Source: Phytohabitans houttuyneae
GTDB lineage: Bacteria > Actinomycetota > Actinomycetes > Mycobacteriales > Micromonosporaceae
DNA length: 64,000 nucleotides
Direction: 5' to 3'
Assembly: GCF_011764425.1 (NCBI RefSeq)
Contig: NZ_BLPF01000002.1
Coordinates: 1,364,997 to 1,428,996, forward strand
Each line of letters opens with the position of its first letter. Within the stretch, counting starts at the first letter, position 1. Both the position numbers and the translations under genes were made by a program. The notes beneath the pieces were generated by a model, which was not told the DNA's origin, made no database searches, and was given only the letters and a program-made list of their open reading frames with translations. Below, piece by piece: positions 27,073 to 36,062 of this stretch.

Positions 27073-28875
27073 TCACCGCGATATCCGCGGCCAGGAACTG
27101 GCAGTGGTGCCGGCTGCGGCGCCACCCGCGGTCTTCGTCGCTGACCAGGGCCGGATGCGCCTGCCGTGGAGACGACCCACTGGTCCTTGGAGTTCCACCG
27201 GAACGCGGATCCGCGGCGAAGGGCGTTCGCCGCAACTCGGCCAGTTCGTTGCGGGTGATGCCGGCGCCGGAGGGCGAGGCATCCCGGAGCGGCGAGGGTC
27301 GCGGGCGGGGGCCAACGCGGGTTCGCGCAGAAGCCGGCGGCGGGTCGGCCCGGAGGTGGGTTCGGTGGGCGGGATCCCGTTGCCGCCCCAGGTGTCTCCG
27401 GCGACGTACGCGAGGTCGCCGTCCAGCGCGATGGCGTTCAGCGCCTGGTTCGGCAGGATGTCGAGGCGTACCTCCATCGTCCCGGTCGCCGGGTCCAGGA
27501 GCGTGAGGGCGCCCTGCAGGCTGCCGTAGCGCGGGGCCGACGCGATCAGGACGAGGCCCGACGGCTCGTGGTGCACCACGTCCCAGGGCCGCTGCTGGTT
27601 GTTGCCGATCCGGCCGAAGCTGCGCACCCGACCGGTTCGGGGGTCCAGGTCGATGACCTCGCCGCTCGGGTAAAGAGCGCTGACCATCCGGTTCCGCCAC
27701 GCCGCGATGTCCTTCGCCTCGCCGGCGACGGGGTACCGGCGGCTGATGCCGCGAGCGGGTTTGTGCACGGTGATCGCGAAGTGCCCGCCGACGTAGACCG
27801 AGCCGTCGGGTGCGGCGCACATCGACTGCAGGAGTTCGGGTCCGGCCGCCCGCGGGTCGTCGGCCAGGTCGTCCTGCTCCACCGTGTCGCGGCCGGGCGC
27901 GAGCGTCGACACGCGCCCACTGCCGTTGGCGGCGAAGACGGTTCCGTCGGGGAGCAGCGCCACCCCGCGTCCTTCGTCGCCTTCCGGACCTTGGGCGATC
28001 TTGACCAACCGGTCGCCGTCCCGGCGGAGGATGGATCCGGTCAGCCGTCCCAGGGCGAGCAGCCCACCGTCGTCGGTGACGGTCAGGGTGTCTACCAGGT
28101 ACTCCTGGTCGGCGGGCACCTCGACGTAGCCGGAGCCGTCGCGGGCGATGTCGTGGACCCCGAAGGCGGACGCGGCGTAGACCCGGCCGCCGCCCGCGGC
28201 CAGTGCACCGAGTCCCGCGTCAAGTGGGGTGCCGGCGGGCATGACGTCGACCTTCACCCCGGTGCTGCGGTCGATCCGGACGATGTGGGAGGGGATCGTG
28301 CCTACGTACACGTAGCTCTCGTCCGCGGCGAGCAGGCGGGCGTACTGGGATCCGGGGAAAGCGCGCCCGAGGTTCGTCAGCGCTCCGGTCGCCGGTTGCA
28401 GGGACCAGACCTCTCCCCGGGGGTAGGTGCCGAAGTAGACGACGCCATCGGGTGCGGTGGTGGCGGCGAAGACGATCGTGCCGGACGGGCCAATGGTGCC
28501 GAGTCGCCTGGCGGTGCGGGTCGCCGGGTCGTACTCGACGATGTCGCCGAACGAGTAGGTGCCGATGTAGACCTTGCCGCCGGAGATGGTGCAGGCCCAG
28601 CCGCCGTCGCCCCGTTCGAGTGAGACCACGTCTGTCACGGTGCGGGACGCGATGTCGTACGTGACCACCTTCGGCGGTGTCTGCCCCCGGGTGACGAAGT
28701 ATCCGGTGGTGCGGTCGACGGCCATGCCGACGATGGCCGCGCTCAGTGACGCCGGGCCGAACTGCCCCGGCTCGCGCGGGCTTGCGGCCGAGGCCGGCAG
28801 TTCGCCGAGCACGCTGCCGCCCACCGCGGACAGCGCCGCGAGTTGAATCACGTTACGTCGGCTGAGATGCGTCAT
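27073..28875 (-). CDS. Tat-exported beta-propeller protein A, C-terminally truncated
   Basis: A 600-residue protein. Tat-type signal SRRNVIQLAALSAVGGSVLG. Propeller blades of the form (Y)VYFGT.P.GEVW..(D)PATG run through to about residue 495. Compared with paralogue B, similarity ends just after GDTWGGNGIPPTEPTS, where B continues for about 140 more residues. Here an unrelated Arg/Pro-rich tail of roughly 100 codons follows, so the last blades are lost. ATG 28875 has GAGGAG 9 nt upstream. It lies 38 nt after gene B in the same direction. Possibly non-functional; role as for B. Confidence 0.75.
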   Translation of the reverse strand: MTHLSRRNVIQLAALSAVGGSVLGELPASAASPREPGQFGPASLSAAIVGMAVDRTTGYFVTRGQTPPKVVTYDIASRTVTDVVSLERGDGGWACTISGGKVYIGTYSFGDIVEYDPATRTARRLGTIGPSGTIVFAATTAPDGVVYFGTYPRGEVWSLQPATGALTNLGRAFPGSQYARLLAADESYVYVGTIPSHIVRIDRSTGVKVDVMPAGTPLDAGLGALAAGGGRVYAASAFGVHDIARDGSGYVEVPADQEYLVDTLTVTDDGGLLALGRLTGSILRRDGDRLVKIAQGPEGDEGRGVALLPDGTVFAANGSGRVSTLAPGRDTVEQDDLADDPRAAGPELLQSMCAAPDGSVYVGGHFAITVHKPARGISRRYPVAGEAKDIAAWRNRMVSALYPSGEVIDLDPRTGRVRSFGRIGNNQQRPWDVVHHEPSGLVLIASAPRYGSLQGALTLLDPATGTMEVRLDILPNQALNAIALDGDLAYVAGDTWGGNGIPPTEPTSGPTRRRLLREPALAPARDPRRSGMPRPPAPASPATNWPSCGERPSPRIRVPVELQGPVGRLHGRRIRPWSATKTAGGAAAGTTASSWPRISR

Positions 28876-28913
28876 GCGCCTGCTCCTCTTCGTTGGGGGA
28901 CGTGTCGAAGCTG

Positions 28914-30845
28914 TCAGCGGCCGGCGATCGCGATGCGGACCAGGTTGCGGTCCTTGAGGCCGAACAGCGTGCGCTGGGACGGGTCCAGGGCGAGTTTGGG
29001 TTCGCCGCCGAACCACTGGCCGGCCAGTCCGTCGACGATGGTCGTGACCGTGAACGTCACCAGATCGATCTTGTAGACCGCGTTGCCGTCGGTGGTGTAC
29101 GCGACCCGGCGCACGATGTGCAGGTCCGAACCGCGCGCGCCGACCTTCGTGGTCCGGGTGACGCGGCGCCGAAGCAGGTCGTACTCGAAGAGCACGCCGC
29201 TGTCGGTGATGCCGTAGATGGCCAGTGCGGTGTGTGCGAGGCCGGGGATGACCTTCGCCCCGGGCACCGGTTCGACCTGCCAGCGCAGTTGGCGGGTGCG
29301 CAGGTCGAAGGCAGCGAGCCGGGCGGTGGTGGTGACCGGCGGCAGGCCGAGCCCTTCCTGGATGTTCGTGCCGAGGTAGGCGACGCCGGCATGGCATGTC
29401 AGGGCGTAGAGGCTCTGCCGCTCGACGACGGGCCGGTAGGTGTCGAACCGGCCGGACCGCGGCGCGTAGAGAGCCAGCGTCCCATTGAGGTGACCCGGCT
29501 CTGGCTGCGTGGTCATGGCGATCAGCCCGGTCGCGTCGTCGTACGCGAGATCGCGCGGGCGGTCCTGCTGGTTGCCGGTCCTGGCCAGCAGGGTGGCGTC
29601 GGGCTCGCCCGCGCGGTGGCGGTAAAGCAGGGCCTGGGTGTAGACGCCGAGGTACGTCGCGTCGCGGACCGTTAGCGCCGTCTTGGGTTCGCCGGGTATG
29701 CCCAGCCGGGTCCGTGTGCCGGTAGCGAGGTCGTGGATGTCTGCACCGCCCTTGCCGCCGACGTAGACGCGCCGCCCGTCGCTGTGCACCGACATCGGCT
29801 CCTCGGGCGCGGCCCGGAAGCCGCGCTGCACGAGGTTGACGTAGCGCAGGGAGCGGTCGTCGGGGTCGAAGACGAAGATCGCGCCGTCCTGCACGCCGTA
29901 GACGAGGCCGTCGCGGGCGAGGAGCCGGTGGGTGGCCGCCTCGGGCTGGGCCACGCCCAGGGGTTCGACGGTTCCGCCGTCGATCGCGCAGCGGTAGAGC
30001 ATGCCCGACGGCCGTGCGGCGAAGTAGACGTAGCCGTCGTGGATGAGCACCGACGTCACGTATTTCTCGCCCGTGGTCAGTACCCGGTGATCGGCCGGGT
30101 CGGCCTTGTTCAGCAGGAGCACCTCGCCGTTGGAGGAGATGCCGCCGGCCAGATGCGTGTCGGACAGCGTCATGCTGGCCACGAAGTCCCGGCCGGCGAG
30201 CGCCGCGGGAAGGATGTCGCGCCTGGTCCCGGTCGCGCGGTCGATCGCGACCAGGTGGGCGTGCGCGCCGACGCCCGCGTAGATGGTGGTCTCGTCCGCG
30301 GCGATGCTGCGCACGTAGGCCTCGCCGTCGGCCGTCACGCCCAGGTCGCGGCTTACTCCCGTCGCCGGGTCGTACTCGACGACCCGGCCGGGTTCGGAGA
30401 TCGCGAGGTAGACCTTGCCGTCCGGCGAGGAGGCGAGGTTCCAGATGAAGTGGTACGGGTAGGCGCCCACCCTGTCGACCGCGCCCGTGACGGTGTCGAG
30501 GCGGTAGAGGTCGGAGCGGCTGTGGGTGCCGACGTAGACGTCGGTGCCGACCCGGCACATCGCCCACACGCCGACGCCGGTCGGGATCTCGGTGTGGGAG
30601 GTGACGGAGTCGGCGGTGAGGTCGTAGGCGCCCACGAGGTTGGGCGAGAGTCCGCGGGTGCCGGCATAGAGCACCGAGCCGACGAACTCCCCGTTACCCA
30701 GCGGGGTGGTGACGCTGGCCGGGCCGAGATCGCTGAGGGTGCCTTCGGGTTCGGTCGCGGCTTCGGCGTGGGCGGGGGCCGAAGGTAGGAGCACTGCTCC
30801 GCCAGCGAGCGCGGTGGCTTGCATGAGGTGACGGCGGGCAACCAT
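28914..30845 (-). CDS. Tat-exported beta-propeller protein B
   Basis: A 643-residue secreted protein. Signal ARRHLMQATALAGGAVLLPS contains a twin Arg. The whole mature chain is repeated blades, such as YVRSIAADETTIYAGVGAHA / HLVAIDRATG, and it ends LFGLKDRNLVRIAIAGR. The repeat pattern is PQQ/YVTN-like, but cofactor motifs are not evident. Several polysaccharide lyase families (for example PL22, PL24, PL25) are propellers, so a lyase or glycan-binding role beside the sugar importer is a reasonable inference. ATG 30845, with AAAGG 8 nt upstream. Confidence 0.85.
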   Translation of the reverse strand: MVARRHLMQATALAGGAVLLPSAPAHAEAATEPEGTLSDLGPASVTTPLGNGEFVGSVLYAGTRGLSPNLVGAYDLTADSVTSHTEIPTGVGVWAMCRVGTDVYVGTHSRSDLYRLDTVTGAVDRVGAYPYHFIWNLASSPDGKVYLAISEPGRVVEYDPATGVSRDLGVTADGEAYVRSIAADETTIYAGVGAHAHLVAIDRATGTRRDILPAALAGRDFVASMTLSDTHLAGGISSNGEVLLLNKADPADHRVLTTGEKYVTSVLIHDGYVYFAARPSGMLYRCAIDGGTVEPLGVAQPEAATHRLLARDGLVYGVQDGAIFVFDPDDRSLRYVNLVQRGFRAAPEEPMSVHSDGRRVYVGGKGGADIHDLATGTRTRLGIPGEPKTALTVRDATYLGVYTQALLYRHRAGEPDATLLARTGNQQDRPRDLAYDDATGLIAMTTQPEPGHLNGTLALYAPRSGRFDTYRPVVERQSLYALTCHAGVAYLGTNIQEGLGLPPVTTTARLAAFDLRTRQLRWQVEPVPGAKVIPGLAHTALAIYGITDSGVLFEYDLLRRRVTRTTKVGARGSDLHIVRRVAYTTDGNAVYKIDLVTFTVTTIVDGLAGQWFGGEPKLALDPSQRTLFGLKDRNLVRIAIAGR

Positions 30846-30976
30846 GGACACGCCTTTCGGTCGGGACCGGAATTGCGCAGAGTCTAGTACGGCGATCGCT
30901 CGATGGGACATGTCCGAGGGTGAATTAGTCGATGACGTTGAGGATGGAACCCCAACTCCACCGTGTGCGCGGGGCA

Positions 30977-31006
30977 TTGACGTCGGCGGCAGACCGCGCC
31001 TAGGGT
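30977..31006 (+). promoter_or_regulatory. predicted sigma-70-type promoter of propeller C
   Basis: TTGACG (30977-30982) and TAGGGT (31001-31006) are separated by 18 nt, giving a leader of about 150 nt before ATG 31162. The 316-nt divergent region 30846-31161 otherwise holds no gene. The TTACGGTC motif found elsewhere in the locus is not present here. Confidence 0.4.
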
Positions 31007-31161
31007 CATTGCGGCCCCGCCCGATATGGCACAAGGGGCTGTGCAAGCAACAGCTCACCCAACCCCGGAGGGATCGCCCCCGGGGCCTCATCCAGATTCC
31101 GGTACTGACTGTCACGGCTTGGCCGCCGGCTCCCGGCCATCACTGGAAGAGAAGTAGGCCC

Positions 31162-33216
31162 ATGACGAACCGCCGTACGCTGCTCCGCTCCGCCGTCGCC
31201 CTCACCGCCGCGCCGGCCCTGTCCCTCGCCTGGAACATGAACCCCGCGACCGCGAACGTCGCCGCCGGCGGCCTTGCCGCCGCCGGGGTGACCGTCGATC
31301 CCTTCGGCATCCCGCTACGCGACGTACTGCTCATCGGCGGTACCGTCGCCCCCGGCCCCACTGGAGAGCCGGTGCTCTGGTCCGCGGTGTCCGGTGAGCC
31401 GGCCCGGCTGGTCGCGATCGACCCCGCGACCGGCCAGGTCGTCTCAGCCCAGGACCTCACCGGCGCCCCCGGCTCGTACGCGGTGGCCGCCGCGCCCGAC
31501 GGCACCGTCTACGTCGGCGCCTACAACACCGGTGACCTGTATCGCCGCCGACCCGGCCCGGACAGCCCGGTGGAGAACCTCGGCCGTCCACTGGCCTCCG
31601 AGACGTACATCTGGCGGATGGCCGTGGACGAGGCGGGCGTCGTCTACGGCGGCACCTTCCCCGGCGGGCGGGTCTTCGCCTACGACCCGGCCACCGGGAC
31701 GACCCGCGACTACGGCCAGGTGTTCCCGGGCGTCCAGTACGTGCGCAGCCTTGCCATCGCCGCTGACAAGATCTACGCCGGCACCCAGCCGGACGCGCAC
31801 CTGTTCGAGATCGACAAGGCCACCGGCGAGCGGCGCGAACTGCCGCTGCCGGACGCCCTGGGAGACGGCGCCGGCGTGACGGTCTACGACCTCAACGCCC
31901 ACGACGGCCGCGTGTACGCGCGGTTCGGCTCGGCCACCAACGGCCGGCTCGGCGTGTACGACATCGCCGCACGGCGGTGGACCGACCTGATCGCCGACGT
32001 CGCCGGCCTGGACGTCTCCGCGCCGGGGCCCGGAGGCCTGGTCTACCTCACCCGAGCCGGCCGGCTCACCGGCTACCACCCGGGCAGGCGGACGTTCACC
32101 GTCACCCCGCTGGTCTTCCCCGGCCGGGTGGTCAACAACCGGGGCATCGGCTGGGTGACCCTCGCCGACCGGGACTGGCCGGGCCGGACCCTCGTCGGGC
32201 TGCTCTGGCGCGGTGACATGTTCCGCTGGAACCCGGTGACCGGTCGGGCCGACGTGGTGCAGACCAACGTGCCCGGCGCGCCGATCCCGATCGCGGCCCT
32301 GCATGTCGGCCAGACCGGCACCGTTTGGGTCGGTGGCTACCTCAACGGCGGCCTGGCCCGGGTGGACCCGGACACGGGTGTGACGAACTTCCAGCGGTTC
32401 GCCCAGGTGGAGAGTGTGCTGGAGACCGGCGACCGGGTCTGGCTCGGCGCGTACCCGGACTCCCGGCTGTACCGGTACGACGCAGCCGGGCCGTGGCACA
32501 GCCCCGAGTACTCACCCGGCCTGCCCGGCAGTGCGGACAACCCGGCCAAGATGCTCGACCTGAAGTCCGCCGACCAGGTGCGGGCCCGGGCACTGACCGA
32601 CGCCGGCGACAAGGTCGCGTACGGCACCATGCCCAACACCAGCCTCGGCGGGGTGCTGGCCATCGTGGACAAGGCCACGGGCGCGTCGCGGGTGCACCGG
32701 CCGGTGGTCACCGACCAGTCGATCGTCAGCCTGACCCATGTCAACGGCTTGCTCGTCGGTGGCACCTCGATCTCCGGTGGGTACAGCGTGCCCCCGCCCA
32801 CGCAGACCGATGCGATGCTGTTCGGCTGGGATGTCACCGGTGACACCAAGACGTTCGAGTTCGTGCCGGTGCCGGGTGCGACCGCGATCCCGGCGCTGGC
32901 GCTGGACCGCACGGGGCTGCTCTGGGGCCTGGCCGGTGGCCAGCTTTTCGCCGTCGACCTGGCGACCCGCTCGGTCGTCCAGCGCCTCCAGCTCGCCCCG
33001 GGCATCGCCGACAGCCGCGGAAAGCTCGGCTACGACGCCCCGCGCCACCTGCTGTACGCGCTTGTGAACGGCCAGCAGGTGGTGCAGGTCGACCTGGCCA
33101 CCGGGTCCACACGGACGGTGCTCGAGCAACCGGCGGAGTTCCTCGCCGTGCACCCGGACGGCCGGCTCTTCCTCGGCGACCGCGAGCATCTGTACCGGGT
33201 CACAGTGACCGGCTGA
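31162..33216 (+). CDS. Tat-exported beta-propeller protein C
   Basis: A 684-residue paralogue of A and B, divergently transcribed. Signal MTNRRTLLRSAVALTAAPAL with twin Arg. Equivalent blades can be matched to B (QYVRSLAIAADKIYAGTQPD, HLFEIDKATGERREL; ending LFLGDREHLYRVTVTG). Insertions account for its greater length. ATG 31162 has AGTAGG 5 nt upstream. A strong hairpin follows the stop. The three proteins probably act together outside the cell on the polymer whose fragments are imported by the ABC system at 33858. Confidence 0.88.
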   Translation: MTNRRTLLRSAVALTAAPALSLAWNMNPATANVAAGGLAAAGVTVDPFGIPLRDVLLIGGTVAPGPTGEPVLWSAVSGEPARLVAIDPATGQVVSAQDLTGAPGSYAVAAAPDGTVYVGAYNTGDLYRRRPGPDSPVENLGRPLASETYIWRMAVDEAGVVYGGTFPGGRVFAYDPATGTTRDYGQVFPGVQYVRSLAIAADKIYAGTQPDAHLFEIDKATGERRELPLPDALGDGAGVTVYDLNAHDGRVYARFGSATNGRLGVYDIAARRWTDLIADVAGLDVSAPGPGGLVYLTRAGRLTGYHPGRRTFTVTPLVFPGRVVNNRGIGWVTLADRDWPGRTLVGLLWRGDMFRWNPVTGRADVVQTNVPGAPIPIAALHVGQTGTVWVGGYLNGGLARVDPDTGVTNFQRFAQVESVLETGDRVWLGAYPDSRLYRYDAAGPWHSPEYSPGLPGSADNPAKMLDLKSADQVRARALTDAGDKVAYGTMPNTSLGGVLAIVDKATGASRVHRPVVTDQSIVSLTHVNGLLVGGTSISGGYSVPPPTQTDAMLFGWDVTGDTKTFEFVPVPGATAIPALALDRTGLLWGLAGGQLFAVDLATRSVVQRLQLAPGIADSRGKLGYDAPRHLLYALVNGQQVVQVDLATGSTRTVLEQPAEFLAVHPDGRLFLGDREHLYRVTVTG

Positions 33217-33283
33217 CCGCCGCGGGCCCCGGCAGCGAAGGCCGGAGCCGACCACGGGCGCACCAGCGCAGGCAAGGACTGGA

Positions 33284-33321
33284 GCGGGCCGGCGATCCGC
33301 GCGGTGGGATCGCCGGCCCGC
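33284..33321. terminator. 15-bp perfect hairpin after propeller C
   Basis: Arms GCGGGCCGGCGATCC (33284-33298) and its exact complement (33307-33321) with an 8-nt loop. There is no T-tract, as is usual in high-GC actinobacteria. It lies between the plus-strand propeller C and a minus-strand propeller remnant and could terminate both. Confidence 0.7.
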
Positions 33322-33344
33322 CGTCGTGCGCCGGAATCCCGGGT

Positions 33345-33440
33345 TTACACCTGGATGCGAACCAGGTTGCGGCCACGCAGGGCGTACAGCGCCGAGCCGT
33401 CCGGTGCGGCGGTGAGCAGCGCCCCGCCGCCGTCGGCATG
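33345..33440 (-). pseudogene. C-terminal remnant of a fourth propeller gene
   Basis: The minus strand reads HADGGGALLTAAPDGSALYA, then LRGRNLVRIQV and TAA at 33345. This closely parallels the C-terminus of propeller B (LFGLKDRNLVRIAIAGR). Upstream the frame has no further similarity. On the plus strand just beyond, GLVYLTSGTELWRRDL (near 33446) resembles a blade of propeller C. The rest of 33441-33760 is uninterpretable, so this is rearranged propeller debris. Confidence 0.6.
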
Positions 33441-33763
33441 GCCGGTTGGTCTACTTGACCTCCGGCACCGAGCTCTGGCGCCGCGACCTGCCGACCGACG
33501 CGGTCAGCGCGCCACCCCACGGGGCGCCCCGGTCTACAACACGGCGACCGGCGTCCGTACGACCCGCGTGATCAGCCTCACCATGATCGGCGAGTGGCTG
33601 GGGCGGGCACCACGATCAGCGGCGGGGGCACCGTGCCCACCGCCGACCTGGCGACCGGCGAGAAGGCCCGCCCCGGGTTCAGCACACCGGGGCGAAGGGT
33701 ACGGGCGTCGGGTTCCGTCGCTATTACGGGCCTGGTTCGATCTGGCCGGATACCTGTACGAAC

Positions 33764-33788
33764 AGTAACGGTGTGACCTCGGTACTTC
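33764..33788. promoter_or_regulatory. candidate operator 1a of the sugar locus
   Basis: AGTAACGGT (33764-33772), GTGACC and GGTACTTC (to 33788) match the palindrome at 38966-38991 read on its other strand, apart from a 2-nt spacer change. It lies about 70 nt upstream of the solute-binding-protein start. Confidence 0.4.
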
Positions 33789-33796
33789 GCAGCTCT

Positions 33797-33818
33797 AGTA
33801 TCGGCCCGGACCGTAAGT
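33797..33818. promoter_or_regulatory. candidate operator 1b of the sugar locus
   Basis: GACCGTAA at 33809-33816 is the reverse complement of TTACGGTC, preceded by AGTATCGGCCCG. The arrangement closely resembles the site at 42396-42419 on the opposite strand. It lies about 40 nt upstream of the importer operon start. Confidence 0.4.
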
Positions 33819-33857
33819 TACTGTACGGCCAACCTGACTCCCCCGGAAGGATGCGAC

Positions 33858-35099
33858 ATGCGTGTTCGCAAGAGTCTGTCGGCCGTCGTGGTGGCGCTCG
33901 TCGCCGCACTCGCGGCCACGGCTTGTGGCGATTCCGGCTCCGGTGAATCCGACAAGACCACCGTGACCATGTGGATATACCCCGTGATCGTCGACGAGGC
34001 CAAGCACCGCGCGTACTGGGACGAGACCGTGAAGGCGTTCCAGTCCGCCAACCCCAACATCGAGGTCAAGACCGAGATCTTCCCCTGGGCCAACCGGGAC
34101 CAGGCACTGGCCACCGCCATCGCCGGCAAGAATGGTCCCGACGTCGTCTACCTGATCCCCGACCAGCTGCCCAAGTACGCCCGCAACATCGAGCCGGTCG
34201 ACAAGTACCTCGACGACGCGGCCAAGAGCGACTACCACCCGAACGTGACGAAGTCGGTGAGCATCGACGGCAAGATGATGGGCGCGCCGATCCTCACCAG
34301 CGCCGCCACCCCGCTCTGCAACAAGAAGGTCTTCGCCGCCGTCGGCGAGACCACCTACCCCACCAGCTGGAACGACCTGCTCACCCTCGGACCGAAGTTC
34401 AAGGCCAAGGGCTACGACATCACCGCGTACCCCGGTGACTCCAAGCAGACCCTGAACCAGACCTTCTACCCGCTGCTGTGGTCGGCTGGCGGCGACGTGT
34501 TCAGCCCGGACGGCAAGTCGGTCGCCTTCAACAGCGACGCCGGGAAGAAGGCGCTGACCTTCCTGAAGCAGCTCGTTGACGGCGGCTACGTCGACAAGAG
34601 CCTGGTCACCACCGTCCCGTCGACCGAGCAGACGCGCATCGGCCAGAACAAGGTCGGCTGCGTCTGGCACGTGCCGGTGGCGGAGGCCGAGAAGCTGTGG
34701 GGCAAGGAGAACGTCCAGGCCATTCCGCACCTCAGCGACGTCAAGCAGATCGGCTACGGCACCGTCGGCTCGCTGTCGATGCTGAACGGCGCCAAGGACA
34801 AGGAGGCGGCCGGCAAGTGGATCGCCTTCGCGACCAACGCCGACAACAGCAAGACGTACGACACGGCCTCCAACTTCTTCTCCCCGCGGAAGTCCACCGG
34901 CTCGCTCTACGGCGACAACCCGGTCCTCAGCGTGCAGGAGCAGCAGGTGGCCACCAGCACCGTCGGCCCGCTGCACGAGAAGGCCCGGGACATCCAGGGC
35001 GTCCTGTCCCCGGAGATCCAGGCCGCTCTGCTCGGCAAGAAGTCGGTTGAGCAGGCGCTCGACGACGCGGCAAAGGCCGCAGCGCCCCTGCTGGGCTGA
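33858..35099 (+). CDS. CUT1 ABC importer solute-binding lipoprotein
   Basis: A 413-residue extracellular family 1 solute-binding protein. Signal peptide and lipobox Cys at ALAATACGDSG. Typical lobes with AIAGKNGPDVVYL and WNDLLTLGPKFKAKG. ATG 33858 has GGAAGGA 6 nt upstream. First gene of the importer operon; two candidate operators lie just upstream. It binds an oligosaccharide or sugar derivative that cannot be named from sequence. No cognate ATPase gene is present, so a shared MsiK-like ATPase is expected. Confidence 0.95.
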   Translation: MRVRKSLSAVVVALVAALAATACGDSGSGESDKTTVTMWIYPVIVDEAKHRAYWDETVKAFQSANPNIEVKTEIFPWANRDQALATAIAGKNGPDVVYLIPDQLPKYARNIEPVDKYLDDAAKSDYHPNVTKSVSIDGKMMGAPILTSAATPLCNKKVFAAVGETTYPTSWNDLLTLGPKFKAKGYDITAYPGDSKQTLNQTFYPLLWSAGGDVFSPDGKSVAFNSDAGKKALTFLKQLVDGGYVDKSLVTTVPSTEQTRIGQNKVGCVWHVPVAEAEKLWGKENVQAIPHLSDVKQIGYGTVGSLSMLNGAKDKEAAGKWIAFATNADNSKTYDTASNFFSPRKSTGSLYGDNPVLSVQEQQVATSTVGPLHEKARDIQGVLSPEIQAALLGKKSVEQALDDAAKAAAPLLG

Positions 35100-35107
35100 T
35101 CTTGGCG

Positions 35108-35144
35108 CGGCTCGCGGTGGGCGTACCCTGCCCACCGCGAGCCG
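35108..35144 (+). terminator. 15-bp attenuating hairpin between binding protein and permease
   Basis: CGGCTCGCGGTGGGC (35108-35122) pairs perfectly with 35130-35144 across a 7-nt loop. Hairpins at this place are known in other ABC operons to raise binding-protein levels over permease by partial termination or mRNA protection. Confidence 0.7.
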
Positions 35145-35162
35145 CCACGAAAGGGTTGTCAG

Positions 35163-36062
35163 ATGGTTGCACTACCGGGGAGCCAGCTTCGGCGGGCACG
35201 CCGGCCGTCCGCCCGCGAGGCCGGCACGGCCCTGCTGTTCGTCCTGCCGTTCCTGCTGCTCTTCATCGTCTTCCGGTTCGGCCCGGCGATCGCCGGGGTG
35301 ATCCTCGGCTTCACCGACTACACCATCGGCGCCGACACCAGCTGGACCGGCCTGGAGAACTTCCGCCGGCTCGTCGACGATCCGACCTTCTGGTCGGCGC
35401 TGCGCGTGACGGTCGTCTTCACCGCGCTGTCGGTACCCCTGTCGATGCTGGCGTCCCTCGGCATGGCGCTGCTGACCCGCCGCGCCTTCCGCGGCGCGAA
35501 GCTCTTCCGGTCCATCTTCTTCCTGCCCGTGGTGACCAGCCTGGTCCTCGCCGGGGTGGTCTTCACCTGGGTCTTCGCCGACGGCGGGCCGTGGTCGCGG
35601 GCGATGGGAGCGCTGGGTCTGCCGGCCGGCTCCTGGCTCGCCGACAGCGTGCTGGTGGTCCCGGCCCTGGTCCTGGTATCGGTCTGGTCCCGCTTCGGCT
35701 ACGGCATGCTCATCCTGCTCGCCCGCCTGCACGGCATTCCGGCGGAGCTGGAGGAGGCGGCGCTGACCGATGGCGCCTCGGCCTGGCAGCGCTTCCGGTA
35801 CGTCACGCTGCCGCAGCTGCGGCCCGCACTGTTCTTCGTCGCCATCATCGAGACCACCGTGTCGTTCCAGGTCTTCGACATGATCTACGTGATGACCGGC
35901 GGCGGCCCGGTGCGCTCCAGCTACAGCCTCGTGTACCTGCTCTACGACCAAGGGTTCAAGTACTTCGACCTGGGCTACGCCAGCGCGGTCGGCGTCGCTC
36001 TGTTCGTGATGACGATCGTCGTGGCGCTGATCCAGCGGCTGACCTTGGGGAGGGAAGAATGA
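35163..36062 (+). CDS. CUT1 sugar ABC permease (MalF/UgpA type)
   Basis: A 299-residue inner-membrane permease with six helices and the EAA loop (EEAALTDGAS..QRFRYVTLP) that contacts the ATPase. ATG 35163 with AAAGGG 8 nt upstream. It overlaps the second permease by 4 nt. Confidence 0.96.
   Translation: MVALPGSQLRRARRPSAREAGTALLFVLPFLLLFIVFRFGPAIAGVILGFTDYTIGADTSWTGLENFRRLVDDPTFWSALRVTVVFTALSVPLSMLASLGMALLTRRAFRGAKLFRSIFFLPVVTSLVLAGVVFTWVFADGGPWSRAMGALGLPAGSWLADSVLVVPALVLVSVWSRFGYGMLILLARLHGIPAELEEAALTDGASAWQRFRYVTLPQLRPALFFVAIIETTVSFQVFDMIYVMTGGGPVRSSYSLVYLLYDQGFKYFDLGYASAVGVALFVMTIVVALIQRLTLGREE

Noticed and set aside
27029-27370. Possible transposase tail (ITRNELAELRR, GWRRSRHHCQFLA) downstream of propeller A
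   Set aside because: Resemblance to IS transposase C-termini was too weak and no inverted repeats or target duplications were seen.
31444-32499. 351-codon minus-strand frame across propeller C
   Set aside because: Antisense shadow; the plus strand has the Tat signal and blade repeats.
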